Source: Alkanindiges hydrocarboniclasticus
GTDB lineage: Bacteria; Pseudomonadota; Gammaproteobacteria; Pseudomonadales; Moraxellaceae
DNA length: 64,000 bases
NCBI RefSeq assembly: GCF_001982605.1
Contig: NZ_MLCN01000030.1
Coordinates: 43,130-107,129 of the forward strand
Direction: 5' to 3'
Shown: positions 43,486 to 54,080 of the stretch, piece by piece
Layout: each line of letters starts with the position of its first letter
How positions within the stretch are numbered: the first letter of the stretch is position 1
The notes under the pieces: generated by a model
Database searches by the model: none
Told to the model about the DNA's origin: nothing
What the model saw: the letters and a program-made list of their open reading frames with translations, nothing else
Program-made: the position numbers and the translations under genes

Positions 43486-44841
43486 TTAGATCAGGCGTGC
43501 AAAATCATTAAATAGTGCAAGGATCATCAATGCCCCAAGTAATACAATACCAATGCGCAAGCCAATCATTTGGATTTGCTCGGACACCGGCTTACCGCGC
43601 AGTGCTTCAATAAAATAATAGACTATGTGTCCCCCATCAAGTACCGGGATGGGTAATAAGTTTAAAATTCCCAGACTAACACTCATTAAAGCCATAAAAG
43701 ATAAAAATGCCTGCCAGCCCATTTCAGCACTCTGGCCTGCTACTTTAGCAATGGTAATGGGACCGGACAGATTATCCAGACCAATAAGCCCGGAGATCAT
43801 TTTACCCATAGCTTTGACAGTCATGACCGATAACTGCCAGGTTTTATCAACAGCCATGCCCAGCGCGGTGAGCGGACTGTACTGAACTGTCTGGGTATAT
43901 TCTGTTGGTATTTTATAATTTTCAATTTTGGCACTAGCGCCCAGAAAACCATACTCGGTCCCTACAGCATCCTTTTTGCTTTTTGGCATCACCTTGAGCT
44001 GTAAGGGTTTGCCATCACGCAGAACCTGAAAAACCAGCACCTGTTCCGGATGACTACGCACCATCTGGGTAACCTGAAGCCACTGGCTAACAGGCTGCTG
44101 ATTAATTTGTATAATCTGGTCACCTGCTTTTAAGCCTTGATTTGCAGCAGCTTCGTTGGGGCTAACTTCGCCAATAACAGGCTTAATATTAGGCTGATAA
44201 GGCAAAAAGCCCAGTTGTTCTAGCGGTGTTTGCGCACTATTGCGCATAAATTGCTGGATTGGCAGGCTATAGGTTTGCAATTGCTGCCCACGCTCGGCAG
44301 TAATCTGAATCGTACCCGTTTCGCCCATGCGCTCAACCAGTGCATAGTTCAGGTTTTCCCAGGTTAAGGTCTGGTCACCATCTACCGCAGTAATTTTATC
44401 ACCCACCTGCAAGCCAACCTGCGCGGCTGGTGAATTGGGCTGGATTTGACCAATACGGGTATTTAGTTGTTCGCTGGCTGGCAAAAACAATAGCCAAAAT
44501 AAGATAATAGCAAATAACAGGTTAATCAGCGGCCCGGCAGCCACAATGGCAATGCGCCGCCATGCTGACTGGCGGTTAAAGGCATAAGGAATATCTTCGG
44601 GTGCGACTTCGCCTTCACGCTCATCAGCCATGCGTACATAGCCACCTAGCGGAATTGCTGCAAGCTGGTAGCACACCCCATCCTTGCCATGCCATTTAAT
44701 TAAAGTTGGACCAAAACCAATGGAATAAACCAGCACTTTGACGCCCATGCGTCTTGCTACCCAGAAATGACCAAACTCATGAATTGCAATCAAGGGTCCC
44801 AGTAAAACAATTGCTGCAAGAATAATAAATACGATATTCAT
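43486..44841 (-). CDS. rseP: Site-2 intramembrane protease RseP
   Basis: A 451-residue inner-membrane zinc protease that releases the sigma-E response by cutting anti-sigma factors, and also clears signal peptides. The metal motif is HEFGH (residues 21-25), with the second site NLLPIPVLDGGH near the C-terminus. Two PDZ domains lie in the periplasmic loop, IGQIQPNSPAAQVGLQVGDK and IGEVSPNEAAANQGLKAGDQ. The start overlaps the dxr stop by 4 bases. Confidence 0.95.
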   Translation of the reverse strand: MNIVFIILAAIVLLGPLIAIHEFGHFWVARRMGVKVLVYSIGFGPTLIKWHGKDGVCYQLAAIPLGGYVRMADEREGEVAPEDIPYAFNRQSAWRRIAIVAAGPLINLLFAIILFWLLFLPASEQLNTRIGQIQPNSPAAQVGLQVGDKITAVDGDQTLTWENLNYALVERMGETGTIQITAERGQQLQTYSLPIQQFMRNSAQTPLEQLGFLPYQPNIKPVIGEVSPNEAAANQGLKAGDQIIQINQQPVSQWLQVTQMVRSHPEQVLVFQVLRDGKPLQLKVMPKSKKDAVGTEYGFLGASAKIENYKIPTEYTQTVQYSPLTALGMAVDKTWQLSVMTVKAMGKMISGLIGLDNLSGPITIAKVAGQSAEMGWQAFLSFMALMSVSLGILNLLPIPVLDGGHIVYYFIEALRGKPVSEQIQMIGLRIGIVLLGALMILALFNDFARLI

Positions 44842-46067
44842 GTAGTCCTGTTGGCATGTGCCATTATCCAGTGCCTTGCAAGCTCACGCGCTTCAAGGTC
44901 TTGCGCGAGAATTGTGCCAAGGTCATGTGCAGGAAGCACATTGATTTGTGTTATTACTGCGTGTATGAGTTGTGTAATCTGTGTAAATGCAACTTTACCA
45001 GACAAAAATGCAGCCACTGCAACTTCATTGGCAGCATTTAAAATAGCTGGCGCGCAACCACCTGTTTTCATTGCTGTTTTAGCTAAGCTTAAGGCAGGAA
45101 ACTTGATTTCATCGGGTTGTTCAAAATTCAGGCAATTGGCTGAAAATAAGTCCAGGGGTGGCACAGTGGTGGTCATGCGTTGCGGCCATGCCAGTGCATG
45201 GGCAATCGGCGTACACATGTCCGGATTACCCAGTTGCGCCAAGGTCGAACCATCAATGTACTGTACCAATGAATGCACAATACTTTCAGGATGAATAACC
45301 ACTGTTACGCGCTCAACCGGCAGTTCAAATAAATGACAGGCTTCTATCAGTTCCAGCCCCTTATTCATTAGTGTTGCTGAATCAACCGAAATTTTTTGGC
45401 CCATAGACCAGTTGGGATGCTTACAAGCCTGAGCTGGCGTAGCCTGCTGCATTTGGGCCAGCGACCATGTTCTAAAAGGACCACCGGATGCAGTTAAAAG
45501 TATTTGTGAAACACCAGCACGGTTTCCATGTTCGTTAAATTGAGTCGGGCTGCTGAAATAATCCGCAGGCAGGCATTGAAAAATAGCATTGTGCTCAGAA
45601 TCTACTGGCAGCAAGGTTGCTTGTGCCTGCTTGACCCGCTGCATAAACAGCTCACCCGCCATAACCAGCGCTTCTTTATTGGCCAGCAAAACACGCTTGC
45701 CGGCATCAATTGCGGCCAGTGTGGGTTTAAGTCCAGCACTACCTACAATAGCAGCCATCACGACATCGACTGCCGCTGCACTGGCTACCTGACATAAGCC
45801 TGCTTCCCCTTCAAGAATCTCAAGGGCCTGTGTTTTTTTGTCATTACAATGCAATGCAAGCAGGGTTTTAAAATAGTCTTTTTTGCCTTGCTCGACTACT
45901 ACAACTTGCGGCGAATACTGCTCTACCAATTTTGCCAGCTCTTCTAACCGCTGGAAACCAGTTAGTGCATATACCTGATACTGATCAGAATGCTGAGCCA
46001 GCACTTTTAAGGTACTTTGGCCGATTGAACCTGTTGCCCCAAGAATTGTAACCTGTTGCAGCGGCAT
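44838..46067 (-). CDS. dxr: 1-deoxy-D-xylulose 5-phosphate reductoisomerase Dxr
   Basis: Second enzyme of the MEP isoprenoid pathway, making MEP with NADPH; about 409 residues from ATG 46067. A frame extends four codons upstream to GTG but the ATG sits one base past the cdsA stop, with GGTGG upstream. NADPH-binding GATGSIGQSTL is at the N-terminus. Catalytic elements are LLPVDSEHNAIFQ, LTASGGPFR, MGQKISVDSATLMNKGLE and HPESIVHSLVQYIDGS. It feeds UppS and isoprenoid lipids in the same operon. Confidence 0.96.
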   Translation of the reverse strand: MPLQQVTILGATGSIGQSTLKVLAQHSDQYQVYALTGFQRLEELAKLVEQYSPQVVVVEQGKKDYFKTLLALHCNDKKTQALEILEGEAGLCQVASAAAVDVVMAAIVGSAGLKPTLAAIDAGKRVLLANKEALVMAGELFMQRVKQAQATLLPVDSEHNAIFQCLPADYFSSPTQFNEHGNRAGVSQILLTASGGPFRTWSLAQMQQATPAQACKHPNWSMGQKISVDSATLMNKGLELIEACHLFELPVERVTVVIHPESIVHSLVQYIDGSTLAQLGNPDMCTPIAHALAWPQRMTTTVPPLDLFSANCLNFEQPDEIKFPALSLAKTAMKTGGCAPAILNAANEVAVAAFLSGKVAFTQITQLIHAVITQINVLPAHDLGTILAQDLEARELARHWIMAHANRTT

Positions 46068-46068
46068 C

Positions 46069-46872
46069 TTAAAAACCACCTAAAAATTGTTGCTGTAGCC
46101 AAAGACCAAGTGCAAATACTGGTGCAGCGGCCATCAGGGAGTCAATACGATCCAGTACTCCCCCGTGTCCGGGCAGGATTTTTCCGGAATCCTTGATCCC
46201 GGCCTTGCGCTTTACCATAGACTCAAACAGGTCACCCTGTACAGAAGCCAGCACAGTAATTATTGACAGGATAATAAAAACCATCAGTGCTGTGGCACTT
46301 AGCTTAAGCTGAATAAAGCCAACAGCCAAAATAACCAGTAAAGTCAGAGCCAAGCCACCAAGCAGCCCTTCTACTGACTTGTTGGGACTCACATTGGGTG
46401 CCAGTTTTCGCTTGCCAAAGGCACGGCCTGCAAAATAAGCACCGCTATCTGCACACCAGACCAATGCAAATACATACATGAGCCACCATGGCGATTGTTG
46501 CCATAATGCAAAAATGGCAATAACTGTCGCTACCAGCAATATCAGCCCTAAAATACTCAGGTTTTTGTTATACCAGCCAGTTTTTTGCGGATAATATTTA
46601 ACCCAGGACAGACTCACCAGCCAGATCAGCAAGGCAACTGCCCAGAGATAAGGCCATGCCTGTGGTAAAAATAACATGCCAGCAGAAACTACAGTCACAA
46701 CAGTAGCATAAATGGTATGTTGCTGAGCCGGAATCAAACGCACCCATTCATAACCTGCAATGGCAACCATCAATAGCATCAAACCCATCATGGGCAATGC
46801 ACTATTGCTGGCAAACATACACAACAGGACAATGACAACCAAAACCAGTGCCGTGCGGATGCGCTCAATCAT
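46069..46872 (-). CDS. cdsA: CDP-diacylglycerol synthase CdsA
   Basis: Inner-membrane enzyme that makes CDP-diacylglycerol from phosphatidic acid and CTP. From ATG 46872 it has 267 residues and about seven transmembrane helices. The signature is DSGAYFAGRAFGKRKLAPNVSPNKSVEG..GG and, near the end, the S-x-x-K-R-x2-K-D-x5 pattern in FESMVKRKAGIKDSGKILPGHGGVLDRIDSL. A longer frame to 46965 lies in uppS coding sequence and is not used; the ATG overlaps the uppS stop by 8 bases. Confidence 0.95.
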   Translation of the reverse strand: MIERIRTALVLVVIVLLCMFASNSALPMMGLMLLMVAIAGYEWVRLIPAQQHTIYATVVTVVSAGMLFLPQAWPYLWAVALLIWLVSLSWVKYYPQKTGWYNKNLSILGLILLVATVIAIFALWQQSPWWLMYVFALVWCADSGAYFAGRAFGKRKLAPNVSPNKSVEGLLGGLALTLLVILAVGFIQLKLSATALMVFIILSIITVLASVQGDLFESMVKRKAGIKDSGKILPGHGGVLDRIDSLMAAAPVFALGLWLQQQFLGGF

Positions 46873-47740
46873 TATCAATGCCTGTTGCTTTTGCGATATT
46901 GTTATTGCCAAGTTGCTGCTTAACCTGCTCGCTGGTACGGCCAAAACGGCGTTCACGCTGAGCAAAAACCTTAAGCGCCTTGTTAAATTCTTCTATGGAA
47001 AAATCAGGCCACAGTGTTTCAGTAAAATAGAGTTCTGCGTAGGCAGCTTGCCAAAGCAGAAAATTGGACAGGCGGTAATCACCACCCGTGCGAATCAGCA
47101 AGTCTACTGCCGGCAAGTCCGACAGCGATATATGCTGCTGCAATGCCTGTTCATTCACCTGATCCACATTAAGCAGCCCACGTTCTACCTGTAACGCCAG
47201 TTGCCGGGCTGCCTGTGCAATATCCCACATACCGCCATAACTCACCGCAATCACCAGGGTCATGGCAGCATGATGCGCAGTGGCACTTTCAGCATCCAGC
47301 ATCAGTTGCTGCAACTCATCAGATAACTGCGCCCGATTGCCAATAAAGCGCAACGCAATATCATGCTTTTTCATGCGGGGGATTTGTTCACGGATGGTTT
47401 GTGCAAACAGTTCCATCAGCAAGGCAACTTCCTTTGGCGGGCGTTGCCAGTTTTCACTGGAAAAGGCAAATACCGTTAACACCTGAACGCCCAAACGACG
47501 GGCCTGCTCGACCACAGGATCAAGCTGTACTTTGCCCGCCCGATGCCCTCCGCCTTCCGGCAAGGCTTCGCGCTTTCCATAACGATTATTACCATCCATG
47601 ATAATTGCCACATGGCGCGGCAGGTTCATGGATGAAATATCGGCGACCTGCTGTTCACTGGATACTGATTCAGCAGAATCCAAATTACTGGAATCCGAAT
47701 TACTAAAACCAGTATCGCTGGAAACGGGGGTATTGGACAT
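46865..47740 (-). CDS. uppS: Undecaprenyl pyrophosphate synthase UppS
   Basis: Cis-prenyltransferase that makes the C55 lipid carrier for peptidoglycan and LPS. The enzyme has 291 residues. It begins with a 38-residue Ser/Asp-rich extension, not seen in E. coli UppS, followed by HVAIIMDGNNRYGK with the catalytic Asp at position 49, then GGGHRAGKV, LTVFAFSSENWQRP and DLLIRTGGDYRLSNFLLWQAAYAELYF, which bind the prenyl substrates. The gene starts 17 bases after frr. Confidence 0.95.
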   Translation of the reverse strand: MSNTPVSSDTGFSNSDSSNLDSAESVSSEQQVADISSMNLPRHVAIIMDGNNRYGKREALPEGGGHRAGKVQLDPVVEQARRLGVQVLTVFAFSSENWQRPPKEVALLMELFAQTIREQIPRMKKHDIALRFIGNRAQLSDELQQLMLDAESATAHHAAMTLVIAVSYGGMWDIAQAARQLALQVERGLLNVDQVNEQALQQHISLSDLPAVDLLIRTGGDYRLSNFLLWQAAYAELYFTETLWPDFSIEEFNKALKVFAQRERRFGRTSEQVKQQLGNNNIAKATGIDND

Positions 47741-47757
47741 AAGGTGCCTACTTCTTA

Positions 47758-48312
47758 TTAAACCTGAATCAGTTCGGCTTCTTTGGCAGCCAGCATCTTG
47801 TCAACATCAGCCACATACTTGTCGGTTAACTTCTGAATTTCGTCATTGGCACGACGCTCTTCATCTTCAGAAATTTCTTTTTCTTTAAGTAAGTCTTTTA
47901 CATCACCCAGAATATCACGGCGGATATTACGGATAGCAACCTTGGCATTTTCAGCTTCACCGCGCGCCAGCTTTTGCATGTTACGGCGGGTTTCTTCGGT
48001 CAGGGCTGGCAACGGCACGCGGATAACATCGGCACTGATTGGGTTAAGCCCCATATCACTTTCACGGATTGCCTTGTCAATGGTGCTGGTCATGCTGCGC
48101 TCAAATGGCTGAACCACCAGAGTACGGGCATCATCGAGGCCAACGTTGGCCACCTGATTCAGCGGCACATCGCTACCATAATAAGACACCATAATGCCAT
48201 TTAGCATAGAAGGATGGGCACGGCCTGTACGCACTTTGGCAAAACCGGCTTCCAGCGCCTCAATACTTTTTTTCATGCGGCTCTCGCCGTCTTTTTTCAA
48301 ATCGTTAATCAT
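47758..48312 (-). CDS. frr: Ribosome recycling factor Frr
   Basis: A 184-residue tRNA-mimicking protein that with EF-G splits post-termination ribosomes. Conserved parts: [62 protein letters not shown] and [10 protein letters not shown]. The distance to pyrH is 135 bases; the two are usually adjacent. Confidence 0.97.
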   Translation of the reverse strand: MINDLKKDGESRMKKSIEALEAGFAKVRTGRAHPSMLNGIMVSYYGSDVPLNQVANVGLDDARTLVVQPFERSMTSTIDKAIRESDMGLNPISADVIRVPLPALTEETRRNMQKLARGEAENAKVAIRNIRRDILGDVKDLLKEKEISEDEERRANDEIQKLTDKYVADVDKMLAAKEAELIQV

Positions 48313-48447
48313 GACTGGTAGTCCTCATTTTATTCCAGAATCAATATTTTTCAGTATCTTGTGCATTTCACCACTAGTTGTATCTCAGCCCTGTCATTTG
48401 CTCAAAGTGCATTTACTGCACACTTCCGGCAAATCACTGGGTGGAGA

Positions 48448-49173
48448 TTAGCGGGTAACGCGAGTGCCTTCGGGTTCACCCATGATCACCGACAGCAATG
48501 CGCCCGGTTTGTTCATGTCAAATACCTGTAGCGGCACACTATGGTCGCGACAGAGGCAAATCGCCGTTAAGTCCATTACACCCAGCTTGCGATCCAGCAC
48601 TTCGTCAAAGCTTAAGAAGTCATACTTGATCGCATCGTCATGCTTGCTTGGGTCTTTGTCATACACGCCATCCACTTTGGTGGCTTTTAAAATCAGGGTA
48701 GCTTCAATTTCAATACCACGCAGGCACGCTGCGGTATCCGTGGTAAAGAACGGATTACCTGTACCCGCCACAAATACGCACACTTCGCCATTTTTTAAAT
48801 GACGAATTGCATCTCGGCTGCTATAGGTTTCTACCACACCATTAATGGAAATGGCAGACATCAGGCGGGTTTTGATATTGCGGCGTTCCAGTGCATCACG
48901 CAGGGCCAGTCCATTCATCACGGTGGCCAGCATACCCATCTGGTCGCCAGTCACACGGCCAACCAGACCATCCTGCTGAAGCTGGCTACCACGGTACAGG
49001 TTACCACCACCGACCACAATACCTACCTGTACCCCAAGGCCGACCAGATGTGCAATTGACAGGGACATCTGATCCAGAATGGATGCATCAATTCCCATAT
49101 CTTTATTGCCTGAAAGCGCTTCTCCTGACAGTTTAAGCAGTATGCGTGAAAAACGCGGGCTATTTTCAGCCAT
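48448..49173 (-). CDS. pyrH: Uridylate kinase PyrH
   Basis: Hexameric UMP kinase controlled by GTP and UTP, 241 residues from ATG 49173 with GGGAG seven bases upstream; a TTG frame adds six codons. Motifs: [49 protein letters not shown] and [13 protein letters not shown]. First gene of the minus-strand operon that runs to lpxA. rpsB and tsf, often upstream, are not here. Confidence 0.96.
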   Translation of the reverse strand: MAENSPRFSRILLKLSGEALSGNKDMGIDASILDQMSLSIAHLVGLGVQVGIVVGGGNLYRGSQLQQDGLVGRVTGDQMGMLATVMNGLALRDALERRNIKTRLMSAISINGVVETYSSRDAIRHLKNGEVCVFVAGTGNPFFTTDTAACLRGIEIEATLILKATKVDGVYDKDPSKHDDAIKYDFLSFDEVLDRKLGVMDLTAICLCRDHSVPLQVFDMNKPGALLSVIMGEPEGTRVTR

Positions 49174-49414
49174 TGTGTTGCTCCCAAGCAATTCAATTAT
49201 AAAACTTTAAATCAGACAACTTCATATCAAAAACAGCAGGTTGATCTTACTGGTTAACTTTAGCACCACGACCTGATTTGATGACTTTAACTTATCTATA
49301 ACGGGGGCGAATGGTAACAAAAGCCGTGCCCCACGCCAATCCATCGGATTCACCTTAAGCCAGAATCACTGTAAAATTTAACAACTACAGGCTGGTGAAT
49401 GCGGGCTTTTCAAA

Positions 49415-49452
49415 AGATAAAAGCTGATTTTCCAAAAATTGAGCATCAGCTT
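49415..49452 (-). terminator. Candidate terminator of rimO
   Basis: AGCTGAT (49423-49429) pairs with ATCAGCT (49445-49451); on the minus strand it is followed by TTTTATCTTTT. The loop is 15 bases. It lies 20 bases beyond the rimO stop. Confidence 0.6.
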
Positions 49453-49472
49453 CCATAACCAAGAATCGGCAA

Positions 49473-50807
49473 TCAGACCGAAATCAGTTTGGCAAACAGG
49501 TCATATTCATCAGCATCGGTAATTTCAACATAGAGCATCTGGCCGGGTTGAATCTGGCTTTTGTCGATATCTTCAACAAACACGTTACCATCAATTTCAG
49601 GCGCATCAGCATAGGAACGTGCCACCGCCACCGGATATTCCGGATCCAGTTCATCGACCAGTACCGTCATGCGCTTGCCAATTTTATCTTTCAAAATTTG
49701 CGTTGAGATTTCCTGCGCTACCAGCATAAAGCGTTCGTAGCGATCCTGCTTGATCTCATCTGGCACCAGATCCGGCAAATCATTGGCCGGTGCGCCTTCA
49801 ATCGGGGAATAGGTAAAACAGCCCACACGGTCCAGTTTGGCCTCACGCAACCAGTCCAGCAGGTATTGGAAATCTTCTTCGGTTTCACCGGGAAAACCCA
49901 CTACAAAGGTAGAACGAATGGCGAGATCAGGACAAATTGAACGCCACAGCTTGATTTTTTCCAGCGTGTTTTCGCTGTGTGCCGGACGCTTCATCAGTTT
50001 TAAAATACGCGGGCTGGCATGCTGGAATGGAATATCCAGATAAGGCAGGATTTTGCCATCACGCATGAGTTCCAGCACGGCATCCACATGTGGATAGGGA
50101 TAAACGTAATGTAGGCGCACCCACACACCCAGCTGCCCCAGCGCCGCACACAGGTCATAAAACTTGGTTTTGAGCGGCTGGCCGTTCCAGAAATCCAGCT
50201 TGTATTTGGTATCTATGCCGTATGCTGAGGTGTCCTGCGAAATAACCAGAATTTCTTTTACCCCTGCATTCACTAGTGCCTGTGCTTCATCCATCACGCT
50301 GCCAATCGGACGTGACACCAGATCGCCGCGCAACTGGGGAATAATACAAAAGGTACAGCGGTGGTTACAGCCTTCAGAAATTTTCAGGTAAGCATAATGC
50401 TTGGGTGTCAGGCGAATGCCCTGCGGTGGCACAAGATCTACAAAAGGATTATGGGCTGGCGGTGGCGGTACATATTCATGCACGGCACTCATAACGTCTT
50501 GATAAGCCGCAGCGCCTGTCACTTTCAGCACGCTGGGATGCATGGAACGGATTTTTGCCTCATCCTTGCCCAGACAGCCCGTCACGATCACTTTGCCATT
50601 TTCATTGATGGCTTCACCAATGGCATCCAGTGATTCCTGCACGGCTGATTCAATAAAGCCACAGGTATTCACTACTACCAGGTCTGCACCCTCAAAAGAA
50701 GCTGCAACTTCATACCCCTCGGTACGTAACTGGGTAAGGATTCGCTCCGAATCAACCAGTGCTTTAGGACAGCCTAGGGATACAAAACCGACTTTAGGGG
50801 ATTTCAT
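49473..50807 (-). CDS. rimO: Ribosomal protein S12 methylthiotransferase RimO
   Basis: A 444-residue radical-SAM methylthiotransferase that modifies Asp of ribosomal protein S12. The N-terminal UPF0004 domain has [17 protein letters not shown] with a cluster-binding Cys. Radical-[11 protein letters not shown] is near residue 152, after YLKISEGC. The C-terminal TRAM domain ends [16 protein letters not shown]. Standalone gene; the promoter region upstream has TATACT at about -60 on the minus strand. Confidence 0.95.
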   Translation of the reverse strand: MKSPKVGFVSLGCPKALVDSERILTQLRTEGYEVAASFEGADLVVVNTCGFIESAVQESLDAIGEAINENGKVIVTGCLGKDEAKIRSMHPSVLKVTGAAAYQDVMSAVHEYVPPPPAHNPFVDLVPPQGIRLTPKHYAYLKISEGCNHRCTFCIIPQLRGDLVSRPIGSVMDEAQALVNAGVKEILVISQDTSAYGIDTKYKLDFWNGQPLKTKFYDLCAALGQLGVWVRLHYVYPYPHVDAVLELMRDGKILPYLDIPFQHASPRILKLMKRPAHSENTLEKIKLWRSICPDLAIRSTFVVGFPGETEEDFQYLLDWLREAKLDRVGCFTYSPIEGAPANDLPDLVPDEIKQDRYERFMLVAQEISTQILKDKIGKRMTVLVDELDPEYPVAVARSYADAPEIDGNVFVEDIDKSQIQPGQMLYVEITDADEYDLFAKLISV

Positions 50808-51319
50808 GCATACAGCTCCAACAGATTAGTGCATATTGTAAGCACTTTGGCGTTGCTTTAATAGTATAACCAGCCCTTGCTGAGCGGGTTTTATTGCATG
50901 AATCTTGTGGATTGTTAACTGATTCATAGCAGACTATTGAGGCTTTGGCTAAATCGCTGCACAACCGCTCCAATTTAGGGCATTATTTTTAAATTATAAG
51001 ACACCATTTCAGAGTTGCATTAATTTGGTGCAATAATGAGTTACAACAGGGCACTATCACTAAAGCCCTATGCTCTGCTACAACCATTTATGGGGATTTA
51101 AAACTGCGCTGAGTTGTTTTAAGGCATTCAGATAATTTTTTAATGGCTTAACCGTCAGGTTGGCGTGCTAATTGCTAAATAAATAACAGTAGCGTTTATT
51201 ACCGCGCATTCCAGCTTTTCCAGACAATAAACTTCAGTTTAATGATGATTTAACGTTCTACAGCCTAGTTATCTACACAAGCTTAATTATCTACAAACTA
51301 TTTACGGTTTAATTTATTC
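50808..51319. other. 512-base region upstream of glnL with candidate nitrogen-control elements
   Basis: No gene with a start site was found. It holds a GG-N10-GC sigma-54-like element (TTGGCTAAATCGCTGCA, 50946-50961) and a partial NtrC-type dyad (51015-51033). The last 150 bases are AT-rich, ending in the glnL start at 51320, which has no clear Shine-Dalgarno sequence. Confidence 0.4.
51015..51033. promoter_or_regulatory. Partial NtrC-type dyad
   Basis: TTGCATTA, three bases, TGGTGCAA. The right arm is a perfect half of the NtrC consensus TGCACCA-N3-TGGTGCA; the left arm matches at 5 of 7. It lies about 290 bases before glnL, suited to autoregulation of the two-component pair. Confidence 0.35.
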
Positions 51320-52435
51320 ATGAGCCACTCAGTAATGCATCTTAGCCCACCTGTTGATTATCGCAGTCTGGTTGATCACATGCTGACGGCGATTATGCAG
51401 GTTTCACCCAACCTTGAAATTGAGTATTTAAATTCTGCCTGTGAAGCCCTGCTGGATATTAGCCGTACCCGCGCGATTGGCATGCCGCTGTTGTCCATTC
51501 TAAATGAGCAGGATGAAAGCTTTGACACCAAAGCAGCCGTTTTACGGACCCTGCACACCGGCCAGCCTTATACCCGCCGTGAAGCCATGCTCACTATTGG
51601 GCTTAAGGACAAGGCGGTAGATTATTCCGTGTCACTAATTATTGATGACCGCATTGGTGCGATTGCCCACCAGCATTTGCTGATTGAAATTCAGCCCATT
51701 GACCGCCTGCTACGCATTAACCGTGATGAACATCTGGCCCAGCAGCACCAGATTGCCCGCCAGCTGGTTCGCGGTGTTGCCCATGAAATCAAGAATCCTT
51801 TAGGGGGGATTCGCGGGGCAACCCAGTTACTGGCACGCAGCCTGCCCGACGGTAGTGTCAGCGAATTTACCGAGATTATTATTAGTGAAGTGGATCGCCT
51901 GCGTACGCTGGCCGATACCATGCTGGGTTCACGGCATTTGCCTTCCCTGCAAAAGGTCAATATCCATGAGCCACTGGAACGGGTACGTAGCCTGATTTTA
52001 AGCCAGACCAAAAACACCGTTCAGGTGATTCGCGACTACGACCTGTCCTTGCCGGAAGTCAATGCTGACCGTGACCAGATGATTCAGGTCATGCTGAATA
52101 TTTGTGTAAATGCCGTACAGGCAATTAGTGAAAATCCGGAAATTTTTAGCGAGCGCGACCCTAAAATTATCCTGCGCACCCGCATCCAGCGCATGTTTAA
52201 CATCAATGGTGTGCTGCACCGCAGTGTGATCCGGGTCGACCTTGAAGACAATGGCCCCGGCATTCCAGCAGATATTGTCGAGTCGGTTTTTTATCCAATG
52301 GTCACGGGTCGCGCCAGTGGTACCGGGCTTGGCTTGAGTATTGCACAGAATATTGTACATCAGCATGGCGGAATGATTGAGTGTCAATCTGAACCCGGCT
52401 GTACCGTTTTTAGTTTGTTTTTGCCTTGGGAATAA
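51320..52435 (+). CDS. glnL: Nitrogen regulation sensor histidine kinase GlnL (NtrB)
   Basis: A 371-residue cytoplasmic kinase that phosphorylates NtrC when nitrogen is short and is controlled by PII. An N-terminal PAS domain (about 15-110) precedes the H-box VRGVAHEIKNPLGGIRGATQLL with the phosphorylated His. The ATPase domain has the N-box INVQVMLNICVNAVQ-like NICVNAVQAIS, G1 VDLEDNGPGIP and G2 TGRASGTGLGLSIAQNIV. No transmembrane segment. It is followed directly by glnG. Confidence 0.95.
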   Translation: MSHSVMHLSPPVDYRSLVDHMLTAIMQVSPNLEIEYLNSACEALLDISRTRAIGMPLLSILNEQDESFDTKAAVLRTLHTGQPYTRREAMLTIGLKDKAVDYSVSLIIDDRIGAIAHQHLLIEIQPIDRLLRINRDEHLAQQHQIARQLVRGVAHEIKNPLGGIRGATQLLARSLPDGSVSEFTEIIISEVDRLRTLADTMLGSRHLPSLQKVNIHEPLERVRSLILSQTKNTVQVIRDYDLSLPEVNADRDQMIQVMLNICVNAVQAISENPEIFSERDPKIILRTRIQRMFNINGVLHRSVIRVDLEDNGPGIPADIVESVFYPMVTGRASGTGLGLSIAQNIVHQHGGMIECQSEPGCTVFSLFLPWE

Positions 52436-52450
52436 TTGGAGATCGTAAAC

Positions 52451-53929
52451 ATGTCGCATGAAGCCATTTGGGTGATTGATGATGATCGTGCCATGCGATG
52501 GGTACTTGAAAAGACCTTTAAAGAAGAAGGCTTTAATGTCACCAGCTTTGAAGAGGGCCAAACTGCGCTGGATCGCCTTGAAAAAGAACAACCCGATGTA
52601 ATCCTGACTGATATTCGCATGCCCGGAATAGATGGCCTGACATTTTTATCAAAGGTCAAAGCCACTCATCCTGATTTGCCGGTTATTATCATGACTGCCC
52701 ATTCAGACCTTGAATCTGCGGTATCCAGTTATCAGACCGGTGCTTTTGAATACCTGCCCAAGCCTTTTGACATTGATGAAGCCCTGACACTGGTCAGCCG
52801 TGCCATCCAGCATGCTGCTAAATTGCAGCAACAGGATACTGGCCGCATTGCCCCAATTAAAACCGTTGATATTATTGGTGAATCGCCTGCCATGCAGGAA
52901 GTATTCCGGGCGATTGGTCGTTTGTCACAGTCTCATATTACCGTACTGATTAATGGTGAATCGGGTACAGGCAAAGAACTGGTTGCCCATGCGCTGCACC
53001 GTCACTCGCCGCGCAGTGCCAAACCTTTTATTGCCCTAAACATGGCCGCCATTCCCAAAGACCTGATTGAAACCGAGCTATTTGGTCATGAAAAAGGCGC
53101 GTTTACCGGAGCCAATACCCAGCGTCAGGGCCGCTTTGAACAATCCAATGGCGGCACGCTGTTTTTAGATGAAATTGGCGACATGCCGTTTGAAACCCAG
53201 ACCCGCCTACTGCGAGTGCTGGCAGATGGCGAGTTTTACCGCGTAGGTGGTCATACGCCGGTTAAGGTCGATGTGCGCATTATTGCGGCAACCCATCAGG
53301 ATCTGGAAAAACTGGTCACCTCCGGCAAGTTCCGGGAAGACTTGTACCATCGCTTAAATGTCATTCGGATTCATATTCCCAAACTGCGTGATCGGAGTGA
53401 AGATATTCCCATGCTGGCTGGGCATTTTCTGGCCCGTGCTGGCCGCGAGCTGTCAGTTGACCCAAAAATCCTGCGCAAGGAAACCATTGCCTACATGCAG
53501 CAACTGCCTTGGCCTGGCAATGTTCGCCAACTGGAAAACACCTGTCGCTGGCTGACAGTCATGGTCACGGGCCGCGAGATTTTTCCAGAAGATTTACCGG
53601 CAGAACTGCGGCAGTATCACCATGAGCCGGAACAGCTATTGATTAGCCCCAGCACGGATAAGCCAGTGCCAAGCAATAGCATCAGCATTAGTCCCGATCA
53701 GTGGGATGGCCTGTTACGCCAGTGGGCCAAGCAAAAATTGCAGGCTGGTGAGCAGCAATTGCTGGAAACTGCCCTGCCGCTATTTGAGCGCACCATGATT
53801 GATGCAGCACTGGATTATAGTCATGGCCGCAAGCGGCATGCCGCCGAATTACTGGGCTGGGGCCGTAATACACTGACCCGCAAGCTCAAAGAGCTGGGGA
53901 TCAGCAGCACCGATGATGACGAGCTCTAG
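52451..53929 (+). CDS. glnG: Nitrogen regulation response regulator GlnG (NtrC)
   Basis: A 492-residue sigma-54 activator. The receiver domain has WVIDDDRAMRWVL and the phosphorylated Asp in VILTDIRMPGIDG. The AAA+ domain has GESGTGKE (from residue 169), the sigma-54-contact GAFTGAN and Walker B GTLFLDEIGDMP. The C-terminal Fis-type helix-turn-helix is in YSHGRKRHAAELLGWGRNTLTRKLKE. ATG 52451 has GGAG eight bases upstream. It is co-transcribed with glnL across a short gap. Confidence 0.96.
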   Translation: MSHEAIWVIDDDRAMRWVLEKTFKEEGFNVTSFEEGQTALDRLEKEQPDVILTDIRMPGIDGLTFLSKVKATHPDLPVIIMTAHSDLESAVSSYQTGAFEYLPKPFDIDEALTLVSRAIQHAAKLQQQDTGRIAPIKTVDIIGESPAMQEVFRAIGRLSQSHITVLINGESGTGKELVAHALHRHSPRSAKPFIALNMAAIPKDLIETELFGHEKGAFTGANTQRQGRFEQSNGGTLFLDEIGDMPFETQTRLLRVLADGEFYRVGGHTPVKVDVRIIAATHQDLEKLVTSGKFREDLYHRLNVIRIHIPKLRDRSEDIPMLAGHFLARAGRELSVDPKILRKETIAYMQQLPWPGNVRQLENTCRWLTVMVTGREIFPEDLPAELRQYHHEPEQLLISPSTDKPVPSNSISISPDQWDGLLRQWAKQKLQAGEQQLLETALPLFERTMIDAALDYSHGRKRHAAELLGWGRNTLTRKLKELGISSTDDDEL

Positions 53930-53940
53930 TAGCCGTCATC
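53915..53940 (+). terminator. Hairpin at the end of glnG
   Basis: GATGAC (53915-53920) pairs with GTCATC (53935-53940), with a 14-base loop containing the stop codon. No T-run follows, so its role as a terminator is doubtful. Confidence 0.25.
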
Positions 53941-54080
53941 CCGCGTGTTGCCCAAGCACCAATTGTCCAAAACAAATGAGATATGTTTGGCTTTAGGCTG
54001 GATGTCCTCATATAATGAGCTACATCAGAGATTTGGCTATTTTAAAAAATACCAGAGCTTGCTGAAGGGGCTCAAAAACC

